Source: Lysobacter soli (GTDB taxonomy: Bacteria > Pseudomonadota > Gammaproteobacteria > Xanthomonadales > Xanthomonadaceae). Taken from it: DNA of 64,000 nucleotides. Below the pieces are notes generated by a model. That model saw only the letters and a program-made list of their open reading frames with translations, ran no database searches and was not told the DNA's origin. The DNA lies in assembly GCF_003382285.1 (NCBI RefSeq), contig NZ_QTJR01000006.1, forward strand, positions 186,001 to 250,000. Direction: 5' to 3'. Shown here piece after piece: positions 1-7,291 of the stretch. The position numbers were made by a program, and so were the translations under genes. How positions within the stretch are numbered: position 1 is the stretch's first letter; every line of letters starts with the position of its first letter.

Positions 1-1
1 C

Positions 2-508
2 CACGCGACCCACGCCGACATCGACGCGCTGGTCGCACTGATCGAATCGGCCTACCGCGGCGACGTCAGCAAGCAGGGCTGGACGACCGAGGCCGACATG
101 CTCGGCGGCCGCCGCACCGGCGCGGACGACGTGCAGGCCTGTATCGACCGCCCACGCAGCGCGATCCTCATCGCCGAGCGCGAAGGCGGCGAACTGCTCG
201 CCTGCGCGCATGTCGCCGAGGAAGACGGCGCCGGCTACTTCGGCATGTTTTCCGTGAACCCGGCCCTGCAGGGCGGCGGCATCGGCAAGCAGGTCATCGC
301 CGAAGCCGAACGCCTCGCGCGCGAGGAATGGTCGCTGCCGTCCATGCGCATGTCGGTCATCGACATCCGCGACGAACTCATCGCCTTCTACGAACGCCGC
401 GGCTATCGCCGCACCGGCATCAAGAAGCCGTTCCCGTACGGCGACGAGCGTTTCGGCGAGCCCAAGCGCGACGACCTGCGCTTCGAGGTGCTGGAGAAGC
501 CGCTGTGA
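2..508 (+). CDS. GNAT-family N-acetyltransferase, 5' end cut by window edge
   Basis: The frame is open from the first bases of the window, so the N-terminus lies outside it. The visible part begins HATHADIDALVALIESAYRG, a typical first helix of a GNAT fold, and continues through an acetyl-CoA binding segment (NPALQGGGIGKQVIAEAERLA, around residues 82-102 of the visible part) to a C-terminal FYERRGYRRTG motif. GNAT enzymes move the acetyl group of acetyl-CoA to an amine; the substrate cannot be told from the sequence. An internal ATG at 98 is not the start, because conserved fold elements lie upstream of it. The stop overlaps the GTG start of the next gene, suggesting co-translation. Confidence 0.85.
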   Translation, partial: HATHADIDALVALIESAYRGDVSKQGWTTEADMLGGRRTGADDVQACIDRPRSAILIAEREGGELLACAHVAEEDGAGYFGMFSVNPALQGGGIGKQVIAEAERLAREEWSLPSMRMSVIDIRDELIAFYERRGYRRTGIKKPFPYGDERFGEPKRDDLRFEVLEKPL

Positions 509-840
509 ACGGCGCCGCCGAGCAATGGGTGTTCGTCTGCGCAACCTCGCAACTGCTGCCGGGTGAACGCACGGTGGCGTGGGATGGCGACACGGCCATC
601 CTCGTCGTCAACTACGACGGCGATTACTACGCACTCGAAGACAAGTGCTCGCACGAGGATTTCGAGCTGTCCGCCGGCAACTTCGACGGCGACGAAGCGA
701 CGATCGAATGCGTGCTGCACGGCGCGAAGTTCGACGTGCGCGATGGTCGCCCGCTCTGCGCGCCGGCCTACGAACCGGTGCCGAAGTTCCCGGTGAAGGT
801 CGACGACGTCGGCATCTGGACGCGCGACGATCGCGGCTGA
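505..840 (+). CDS. small Rieske [2Fe-2S] ferredoxin-like protein
   Basis: A 111-residue protein with one Rieske domain. The cluster ligands are C48-x-H50 and C69-x-x-H72, the two loops expected of a Rieske centre. It resembles the free ferredoxin subunit of non-heme iron oxygenases or the small NirD-like proteins, but no oxygenase or reductase lies next to it. I chose the GTG at 505, which overlaps the preceding TGA; the frame is open farther upstream only as an out-of-frame shadow of the acetyltransferase. It probably carries electrons in the cytoplasm, since no signal peptide is seen. The redox partner is unknown. Confidence 0.85.
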   Translation: MNGAAEQWVFVCATSQLLPGERTVAWDGDTAILVVNYDGDYYALEDKCSHEDFELSAGNFDGDEATIECVLHGAKFDVRDGRPLCAPAYEPVPKFPVKVDDVGIWTRDDRG

Positions 841-867
841 TACCGCGCGCACCAAAGCACGTTTCTT

Positions 868-897
868 GTAGCCCGGCTAAGCCAAGCGCACCCGGGG
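868..897. repeat. REP-like palindrome (GTAGCCCGG class)
   Basis: The sequence starts GTAGCCCGGCTAAGCC and ends GCACCCGGGG, an imperfect inverted repeat with a short asymmetrical centre. Elements of this form are familiar as dispersed intergenic repeats in Xanthomonas and Lysobacter genomes. There is only one good copy in this window, with a partial echo at about 911-918. Confidence 0.5.
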
Positions 898-1089
898 TGA
901 GCGCAGGTTAGCCCGGGCCCTCCGCAGACCTGCTACCGCAGCTCCGGGCGTTGGCCAGCCAGCGCTTCCCAAACCTCCGATCAGTCGATACGCCTGCCCT
1001 CGCAGGAACGCCGTCGTGCGCCCGCGCGGACGACGGCCCAGACGCCCGCGCGGCCGCCGCTCGTCCGCCCGCGTTCACTTTTCGTTGCA

Positions 1090-1108
1090 AATGAGAATTC
1101 ATCTCATT
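1090..1108. promoter_or_regulatory. Fur box (ferric uptake regulator operator)
   Basis: The 19-bp sequence AATGAGAATTCATCTCATT has perfect 7-bp inverted arms (AATGAGA/TCTCATT) around ATTCA and closely resembles the Fur consensus built from GATAAT-like hexamers. It lies 54 bp before the ATG of the TonB-dependent receptor, where Fur-Fe2+ would block RNA polymerase. It predicts that the receptor, and probably the genes downstream of it, are induced in iron limitation. Confidence 0.85.
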
Positions 1109-1162
1109 AACATCTCACGCCGAACCGCGGCCGTGCCGCCCTGCTTTCCCCCGAGGAATCCC

Positions 1163-3466
1163 ATGTCCAACAGGAAGTTCGTCGTCTCGCCGCTCGCCGG
1201 CGCCCTTGCGCTCGCCGTCGGGGCGCCCGCGCTGGCCGAACCCGCCGGCGAGCCCGCCAACGCGCGTGACCTGGACAAGATCGAGGTGCACGGCGAGTAC
1301 GTCGAGAAGCCGTCCTCCATCAAGTACACGCAGCCGCTGCTGGACACGCCGCAAACCATCACCGTCGTCACCAAGGACGTGATGGACCAGCAGAACCTGA
1401 TCGGCCTGCGCGACGTGCTGAGCACGCTGCCGGGCATCACGTTTGGTGCCGGCGAAGGCGGCGGCGGTTACGGCGACAGCATCACGCTGCGCGGCTTCAA
1501 CGCCAACAGCGACATCACCACCGACGGCGTGCGCGACAGCGCGCAGTACACGCGCACCGACAACTTCAACCTGGAGTCGGTCGAACTGGTGAACGGCGCC
1601 AACTCGGTGTATTCCGGCGCGGGCTCGGTCGGCGGCAACATCAACCTGGTGAGCAAGGTCGCGCGCAGCGGCGATTCCACCGTGGTGACGGCCGGCGCCG
1701 GCACCGACAGCTTCGGCCGCATCACCCTCGACAGCAACACCGACCTGGACAACGGTTCGGCGTTCCGCATCAACGCGATGGTCCACCAGAACGACGTGCC
1801 GGGCCGCGATTACGAGAACTTCGAGCGCTGGGGCATCGCGCCGTCCGTCGCGTTCGGCCTGGACGGCGATACGCGCTTCACCGCGAGCTATTTCCACCAG
1901 AGCGACGACAACCTCCCGCAGTACGGCGTGCCGTATTTCGCCGCCTTCGGCGGTGGCTTGCCGGACGTCGATACCGAAAACTACTACGGCTACCACAACA
2001 TCGACCGCCAGAAGATCGATGTCGACATGGTCACCGGCGTGTTCGAGCACGACTTCACGCCGAACACCACCCTGCGCAGCCTGGCGCGCTTCCAGCAGGT
2101 GGAGCAGCTGAGCGTCGTCGACGCGCCGCAGGGCACGTGGTGCCTGCCGGCCGGCTTCAACCCGGCGACCGGCGCACCGTGCGCGACGCCGAACACGTAC
2201 CTGCCGAGCGGCCCGCGCGGCTTCAGCCGCGATACGAAGAACACGCTCGCCGTCAGCCAGACCGATGTCGTGTCGCGATTCTCGACCGGCTCGGTGAAGC
2301 ACTCGCTGGTGACCGGCGTGTCGTTCTCCCGCGAGGAGTTCGACCTCGACACCGGCAACCTGTTCCGCACGCCGACCGGCGCGACGGTACCGCTGCCGCC
2401 GATGTCGGTGACCGATCCGTATTCGGTCTATACCGGCCCGATCAACTACATCCGCGGCAGCATCGCCGAAGGTTCGCTCGACAACCAGGCGATCTACGCC
2501 TTCGACACGCTCGAATTCAACGATCGCTGGATGCTGAACCTCGGTGCGCGCTACGAGCACAACGAAGGCGACACGGTCACCACGACGTTCAACACCACGG
2601 CCGGCAGCCCGCAGCTGGGCCAGCCGACGACGCGCGTGGTCGCCGAAAACTCCGACGACCTGTTCTCGTACCGCGCCGGCCTGATCTTCAAGCCGGCGGC
2701 GAACGCGAGCCTGTACCTGTCGTACTCCAACAGCAAGACGCCGTCGAAGGCCTCGGTCAACGGCTCGTGCACCGCGACCAGCACCACCGGCACGGCGAAC
2801 TGCAATGTCGATCCGGAAACCGCGATCAACATCGAGGCCGGCGCGAAGTGGGACATCAACAGCCAGCTGGCGCTGACCGCGGCGGTGTTCCGCAACGAAC
2901 GCGAGGAATACAAGGTCGCCGATCCGGGTAATCCGGAAAACCCGAGCGGCGAGCAGCAGCTCGACGGCACGGCGCGCGTGGACGGCATCGCGCTCGGCGC
3001 GGCGGGCCACATCACCGATGCATGGTCGATCTTCGCCAACCTCACGTGGCTGGACAGCGAAGTGATCCAGGGCGTATCGGACTACTGCAAGGCGAATCCA
3101 AGCACCGCGTGCGGCAACACGCCGGCCAATCCGGATCCGTTGGCGGGATTGCCGATCAGCGGCACGCCGGAGCGTTCGGGCAGCCTGTGGACCACGTACG
3201 ATCTGAGCCAGTGGACGTTCGGCTACGGCCTGACGTACGTGGGCAACTACGACGTGTACACCGGCAACGGCGCGAACATCGCCGAGGCGAAGGGCTACAC
3301 CTCGCATCGCGCGATGGTGGCCTTCGACCTCAACGAACGCCTCGCCTTCCAGCTCAACGTCAACAACCTGTTCGACAAGACGTACTACACCCGCATCCGC
3401 AACAACGGCTGGGCAACGCCGGGCGAGGCGCGGCAGGTCGTGCTGCAGGCCATCTACCGCTTCTGA
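1163..3466 (+). CDS. TonB-dependent siderophore receptor (Fiu/CirA-like)
   Basis: A 767-residue outer-membrane receptor. A signal peptide (about residues 1-25, ending ALA) precedes a plug domain (about 45-175) with the LRDVLSTLPGI and LRGFNANSDITTDGVRD motifs, then a long beta-barrel ending in phenylalanine (AIYRF), as needed for BamA-dependent insertion. The plug sequence is most like catecholate siderophore receptors of the Fiu group. The ATG at 1163 was chosen because it follows a GAGGAA-type ribosome site and begins the signal peptide; the frame is open 147 bp farther upstream. A Fur box lies 54 bp upstream, and a piuC-type gene follows, the usual partner of such receptors. Confidence 0.93.
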   Translation: MSNRKFVVSPLAGALALAVGAPALAEPAGEPANARDLDKIEVHGEYVEKPSSIKYTQPLLDTPQTITVVTKDVMDQQNLIGLRDVLSTLPGITFGAGEGGGGYGDSITLRGFNANSDITTDGVRDSAQYTRTDNFNLESVELVNGANSVYSGAGSVGGNINLVSKVARSGDSTVVTAGAGTDSFGRITLDSNTDLDNGSAFRINAMVHQNDVPGRDYENFERWGIAPSVAFGLDGDTRFTASYFHQSDDNLPQYGVPYFAAFGGGLPDVDTENYYGYHNIDRQKIDVDMVTGVFEHDFTPNTTLRSLARFQQVEQLSVVDAPQGTWCLPAGFNPATGAPCATPNTYLPSGPRGFSRDTKNTLAVSQTDVVSRFSTGSVKHSLVTGVSFSREEFDLDTGNLFRTPTGATVPLPPMSVTDPYSVYTGPINYIRGSIAEGSLDNQAIYAFDTLEFNDRWMLNLGARYEHNEGDTVTTTFNTTAGSPQLGQPTTRVVAENSDDLFSYRAGLIFKPAANASLYLSYSNSKTPSKASVNGSCTATSTTGTANCNVDPETAINIEAGAKWDINSQLALTAAVFRNEREEYKVADPGNPENPSGEQQLDGTARVDGIALGAAGHITDAWSIFANLTWLDSEVIQGVSDYCKANPSTACGNTPANPDPLAGLPISGTPERSGSLWTTYDLSQWTFGYGLTYVGNYDVYTGNGANIAEAKGYTSHRAMVAFDLNERLAFQLNVNNLFDKTYYTRIRNNGWATPGEARQVVLQAIYRF

Positions 3467-3553
3467 TCCGCGCCTCGCTATCCCGCTCCAGTGACACCCC
3501 ATCCAGCCACGCGACGCCCGGTTCGCCGGGCCTGACGAAGCCGAGGATCCGAC

Positions 3554-4240
3554 ATGCTGCTCCAGGTCCCGCAAGTCCTCAGCGCCGAACAGGTCGCCCA
3601 TTGCCGCGACCGCCTGCGGAATGCTGGCTGGGCCGATGGCCGCATCACCGCCGGCCACCAGTCGGCGATGACGAAGGACAACGCGCAGCTGCCGGAGAAC
3701 GATCCGGTGGCGCGCGAGCTGGGCGGGCTGATCCTCGACGCGCTCGCGCGCAACACGACGTTCTTCTCGGCCGCGCTGCCGCAGCGCATCTATCCACCGC
3801 TGTTCAATCGCTACAGCGGCGGGCAGTCGTTCGGCTTCCACGTCGACAACGCGATCCGCTACGACCGCAGCCGCGGCGGCGTGGATCCGGTGCGCACCGA
3901 CCTGTCGGCGACGCTGTTCCTCAGCGCGCCGGAGGAATACGACGGCGGCGAGCTGATCATCGAGGACACCTACGGCGTGCAGCGCGTGAAGCTGCAGGCG
4001 GGCGACCTGGTGCTGTATCCCGGCACGAGCCTGCACAAGGTCACGCCGGTGACGCGCGGCGAACGCGTCGCGTCTTTCTTCTGGATCCAGAGCCTGCTGC
4101 GCGAGGATGCGCAGCGCCGGTTGATGTTCGAGCTGGACGTGTCGATCCGCCACCTGACGCAGGACGTGCCGGAGCACCCCGCGCTCGTGCAGCTCACCGG
4201 CATCTATCACAACCTGCTGCGTCGCTGGGCCGAACCGTGA
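3554..4240 (+). CDS. piuC: PKHD-type Fe(II)/2-oxoglutarate dioxygenase (PiuC/YbiX family)
   Basis: A 228-residue protein of the YbiX/PiuC family, usually encoded beside Fiu-type receptors and iron regulated. The iron-binding triad is visible as H96-x-D98 (FGFHVDNA) and H161 (YPGTSLHKV), with R169/R171 placed to bind 2-oxoglutarate. Its physiological substrate in bacteria is not settled; hydroxylation of a siderophore or of a protein has been proposed. GAGGATC lies just before the ATG. It is the second gene of the iron cluster, 87 bp after the receptor, and is followed after 10 bp by the PepSY gene. Confidence 0.92.
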   Translation: MLLQVPQVLSAEQVAHCRDRLRNAGWADGRITAGHQSAMTKDNAQLPENDPVARELGGLILDALARNTTFFSAALPQRIYPPLFNRYSGGQSFGFHVDNAIRYDRSRGGVDPVRTDLSATLFLSAPEEYDGGELIIEDTYGVQRVKLQAGDLVLYPGTSLHKVTPVTRGERVASFFWIQSLLREDAQRRLMFELDVSIRHLTQDVPEHPALVQLTGIYHNLLRRWAEP

Positions 4241-4250
4241 GCCGCGCGCC

Positions 4251-4895
4251 GTGAGTCCGTCATCCGCCACGCCCGACATCGCCGCGCAGCAGCAGCGCCG
4301 CGGATTCTGGCTGCGCACGCTGCATTCCTGGCACTGGATCAGCTCGGCCATCTGCCTGGTCGCGATGCTGCTGTTCTCGATCACCGGCATCACGCTGAAT
4401 CACTCGGCCGCGATCGAAGCCAAACCCGAAACGCTGACGCGCAAGGTCGAAATGCCCGCTTCCGTGCTGCGTGCGCTCGGCACGCGCGAGGACGGCACCG
4501 CGCCGCTGCCCGGAACCGTCGGCGACTGGCTCAACGACGTGTTGCCCGTATCGATCGGCACGCAGCCGGCGGAGTGGTCGGCCGACGAGGTCTACCTTTC
4601 GTTGCCGCGTCCCGGCGGCGACGCGTGGTTGAGCATCGATCGCGCGAGCGGTGCGGTCGAGTACGAACGCACTACGCGCGGCGTCGTCGCCTACCTCAAC
4701 GACCTGCACAAGGGCCGCAATGCCGGCGCGGCGTGGCGCTGGTTCATCGACATCTTCGCACTCGCGTGCCTGGTGTTCTGCATCACCGGTTTGTTCCTGC
4801 TGCAGATGCACGCGCGACAGCGGCGCATGACCTGGCCGTACGTCGCGCTCGGGCTCGCGCTTCCGCTGCTGATCGCCCTGCTCTTCATCCACTGA
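4251..4895 (+). CDS. PepSY-associated membrane protein, probable component of ferric-siderophore reduction
   Basis: A 214-residue inner-membrane protein starting with GTG 10 bp after piuC. Hydrophobic segments lie at about residues 27-48, 163-186 and 195-212, with a periplasmic PepSY-like portion between the first two (VYLSLPRPGGDAWLSIDRASGAVEYER). H25, H28, H51 and H153 near the membrane faces could be heme ligands, as in related PepSY_TM and FoxB/PiuB-type reductases; this is inference. Its place between an iron receptor, an ApbE and a diflavin reductase argues for membrane electron transfer rather than a peptidase-related role. Confidence 0.85.
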   Translation: MSPSSATPDIAAQQQRRGFWLRTLHSWHWISSAICLVAMLLFSITGITLNHSAAIEAKPETLTRKVEMPASVLRALGTREDGTAPLPGTVGDWLNDVLPVSIGTQPAEWSADEVYLSLPRPGGDAWLSIDRASGAVEYERTTRGVVAYLNDLHKGRNAGAAWRWFIDIFALACLVFCITGLFLLQMHARQRRMTWPYVALGLALPLLIALLFIH

Positions 4896-4914
4896 CCTGA
4901 CCATGAGGAAACCC

Positions 4915-5424
4915 ATGCGCGTCCAACTGACCATCGCGCTGAGCGGACTGCTCGCACTGCCGGCGTACTCGGCGGAAATCAACGTGAACGTGCAGATCCC
5001 GCAGCTCAACGTCGCCGAATACCACCGCCCCTACGTGGCGATCTGGGTCGAAGGCGCAGACCAGAAGGCCCTGGCGAACCTCGCGGTCTGGTACCAGCAG
5101 AAGTCGACCTCCGAAGGCCACGGCACCAAGTGGCTGCCGGACCTGCGGCAGTGGTGGCGCCGCAGTGGCCGCACGCTGACGGTGCCGGTCGATGGCGTGA
5201 CCGGCCCGACGCGGCCGGTCGGCACGCATGCGCTCACCTTCGGCGCGCAGCATCCCGAACTCGGCAAGCTCCCGCCCGGCGACTACACGCTGGTGGTGGA
5301 AGCCGCGCGCGAAGTTGGCGGTCGCGAACTGGTCAAGGTCCCCTTCAAGTGGGGCGGCGCGGGCAGCGGCAAGGCGCAGGGCACGAGCGAGCTTGGCCTG
5401 GTGAGCGTCACCAGCAAGCCCTGA
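4915..5424 (+). CDS. secreted DUF2271 protein, candidate ApbE flavinylation target
   Basis: A 169-residue protein with an N-terminal signal peptide (about 1-20, cleavage after YSA). I chose the ATG at 4915 over the one at 4903 because GAGGA is well placed before it. The body matches the DUF2271 family ([11 protein letters not shown]..., [34 protein letters not shown]). Residues 93-99 read DGVTGPT, close to the D-x-x-[ST]-G-A-[ST] motif in which ApbE attaches FMN to the last Thr/Ser; here that would be T99, with Pro in place of Ala. The neighbouring apbE and flavin reductase genes make a covalent-flavin electron carrier plausible. Function not proven. Confidence 0.82.
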   Translation: MRVQLTIALSGLLALPAYSAEINVNVQIPQLNVAEYHRPYVAIWVEGADQKALANLAVWYQQKSTSEGHGTKWLPDLRQWWRRSGRTLTVPVDGVTGPTRPVGTHALTFGAQHPELGKLPPGDYTLVVEAAREVGGRELVKVPFKWGGAGSGKAQGTSELGLVSVTSKP

Positions 5425-5470
5425 TGTCCGTCGCCACAACAGAACACATCAACGAACGCAGGAGCATGTC

Positions 5471-6280
5471 GTGAAGAAGACCCTCAAGTTCGCCGCGCTC
5501 GCGCTGGCCCTCGCCCTTCCCCTCGGCGCGCAGGCGCACAAGGCCTGGCTGCAGCCGTCGCAGACCGTGCTCGCCGGCAACAATCCGTGGGTGACGGTGG
5601 ATGCCGCGGTGTCCAACGACCTGTTCTATTTCAACCACGTGCCGTTGAAGACCGACAACCTGACCATCACCGCGCCCGATGGGAGTACCGTCGCTGCGCA
5701 GAACACCGCCACGGGCAAGTACCGCACGGTGTTCGACGTCGAACTGAAGCAGGCCGGCACCTACCGCATCGGCGTGGTGAACAACTACGTCACCGGCAGC
5801 TGGGAAGAAGACGGCAAGCCCAAGCGCTGGCGCGGCACCGAAGCGACCTTCGCCACCGAAGTGCCGAAGAATGCGAAGAAGCTGCAGGTCGGGCAGTCGG
5901 TGAGCCGCGTGGAAACCTTCGTCACCAATGGTTCGCCGAACGAGACGGCGTTGAAGCCGAGCGGCGTCGGCCTGGAACTGGTGCCGGTGACGCATCCCAA
6001 CGACCTGTTCGCGGGCGAGGAAGCGAAGTTCCGCTTCCAGATCGACGGCAAGCCGGCGGCGAACCTCGACATCGAGATCGTCCGCGGCGGCACGCGCTAT
6101 CGCAATGCGCAGGACGAGCTGAAGGTGAAGACCAACGCGCAGGGCGAGTTCGCCGTGACGTGGCCGGAAGCGGGCATGTACTGGATCGAAGCCAACGCGC
6201 AGGACGACAAGACCACGGTGAAGCAGGCCAAGCAGCGCCGTCTGGGCTACGTCGCCACGCTGGAAGTGCTGCCGCAGTAA
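5471..6280 (+). CDS. secreted DUF4198 protein, possible periplasmic metal-binding component
   Basis: A 269-residue protein of the DUF4198 family. The signal peptide ends in a perfect AXA site (A20-Q21-A22), so the mature chain would start with histidine ([14 protein letters not shown]). A free N-terminal His is a common way to bind a metal, but copper or nickel binding here is only inference; some DUF4198 proteins serve periplasmic nickel uptake. The rest is beta-rich, with an Ig-like C-terminal part ([39 protein letters not shown]). GTG start preceded by GGAG. It sits inside the iron/flavin cluster, 46 bp after the DUF2271 gene. Confidence 0.85.
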   Translation: MKKTLKFAALALALALPLGAQAHKAWLQPSQTVLAGNNPWVTVDAAVSNDLFYFNHVPLKTDNLTITAPDGSTVAAQNTATGKYRTVFDVELKQAGTYRIGVVNNYVTGSWEEDGKPKRWRGTEATFATEVPKNAKKLQVGQSVSRVETFVTNGSPNETALKPSGVGLELVPVTHPNDLFAGEEAKFRFQIDGKPAANLDIEIVRGGTRYRNAQDELKVKTNAQGEFAVTWPEAGMYWIEANAQDDKTTVKQAKQRRLGYVATLEVLPQ

Positions 6281-6298
6281 TCGCGGCGCCGTCCCACC

Positions 6299-7291
6299 GT
6301 GAACATGCACGCGCCCGCAGCGTCCGTCACACGCGCCGTCGATGTCCTCGGCGGCTCGACGATGGGCACGACCTGGTCGGTGAAGCTCGTCTCGCCACGC
6401 AACGCCGACCTGCATGCGCTGCATTCGGGCGTCCAGTCGCGGCTGGACGACGTGGTGTCGCAGATGAGCAACTGGGAAGCGGCGTCGGACCTCAGCCGTT
6501 ACAACGCGGCCGATGCCGGTTCTTGGCACGCATTGCGCGAGGAGTTTTTCGCCGTGCTCTCGTGCGCGCTCGACGTCGCCCACGCGTGCGGCGGCGCCTT
6601 CGATCCTACGGTCGGGCCGCTGGTCGACGGCTGGGGCTTCGGGCCCTCGGGCGCGACGACGGAACGCTTCTCGCCCGAGGCTGCCCGCGCGCAGGTGCAA
6701 TGGCGCCGCGTGGTGCTCGATCGCAACGAACGCCGCGTGCTGCAGCCCGGCGGAACGCGGCTGGACCTGTGCGCGATAGCGAAGGGCTTCGGCGTGGACG
6801 CCGTCGCTGCGCACCTGCGTTCGTGCGGCGTCGACGCGGCGCTGGTGGAAGTGGGCGGCGAGCTGTTCGGCTTCGGACGAAAGCCCGACGGCACTCCGTG
6901 GCGCGTCATCGTGGAAGGCTGGGATGGGGATGAAGACGACGCGCGCGAACCGCACGTGCTCGCGCTCGACGGCCTTGCGGTCGCGACGTCGGGCGATCGA
7001 TGGCACCGGCGCGAGCATCACGGCCGCCGCATCAGCCACACGCTCGATCCGCGCAGCGGACATCCGGTAACCAATGCGCCGGTGGCGGTGACGGTCGCCG
7101 CGGGAGATGCCATGCGCGCCGATGCCTGGGCGACTGCGCTCACGGTGCTGGGGACGCACGAGGGAATGGAAGTCGCGAAGGCGCATGGGCTGACGGCACG
7201 TTTCGTCGACGTGCGACCTTCAACGCAGGGCTTCGCGGACATCGTCGAGGAGCGGATGACGCCGGCATTCGAGGCGCTGTTGCAAGCATGA
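6299..7291 (+). CDS. apbE: ApbE-family FAD:protein FMN transferase without a signal peptide
   Basis: About 330 residues of ApbE fold: GGSTMGTTWSVKL at the N-terminus, FDPTVGPLVDGWGFG, LDLCAIAKGFGVD, a VEVGGELFGFG loop and the C-terminal ISHTLDPRSGHPV and ADAWATALTVLG motifs that bind FAD and Mg2+. ApbE moves FMN from FAD onto Thr/Ser of target proteins. Family members are usually exported lipoproteins, but here the chain starts directly before the domain, and the in-frame TAA of the preceding gene lies only 18 bp upstream, so no signal peptide can be added. Start is GTG 6299 or ATG 6305. The stop overlaps the next ATG (ATGA). Confidence 0.92.
   Translation: MNMHAPAASVTRAVDVLGGSTMGTTWSVKLVSPRNADLHALHSGVQSRLDDVVSQMSNWEAASDLSRYNAADAGSWHALREEFFAVLSCALDVAHACGGAFDPTVGPLVDGWGFGPSGATTERFSPEAARAQVQWRRVVLDRNERRVLQPGGTRLDLCAIAKGFGVDAVAAHLRSCGVDAALVEVGGELFGFGRKPDGTPWRVIVEGWDGDEDDAREPHVLALDGLAVATSGDRWHRREHHGRRISHTLDPRSGHPVTNAPVAVTVAAGDAMRADAWATALTVLGTHEGMEVAKAHGLTARFVDVRPSTQGFADIVEERMTPAFEALLQA

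Larger units (their letters stand above)
841..1162. other. 322-bp intergenic region with a palindromic repeat and the Fur-type operator
   Basis: No supported gene lies here. From the upstream side it holds an imperfect palindrome of the GTAGCCCGG...CCGGG class (868-897), a second partial copy of the GCCCGG core just after 910, a GC-rich stretch, and the iron-responsive operator before the TonB receptor. Open frames that cross it are continuations or shadows. Confidence 0.6.

Noticed and set aside
1115-4393. 1092-residue open frame on the - strand
   Set aside because: It is antisense to the TonB receptor and piuC; the composition (Arg, Ala, Val, His runs) is that of a GC-rich shadow frame and no domain is visible.
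4641-4655. SGAV in the PepSY protein as a second flavinylation site
   Set aside because: IDRASGAVEY is the ordinary PepSY turn (D-x-x-[ST]-G-x-[VI]); the acceptor position is Val, so it cannot carry FMN.
5408-7186. 592-residue - strand open frame
   Set aside because: Antisense to DUF4198 and apbE, which both have clear family motifs.
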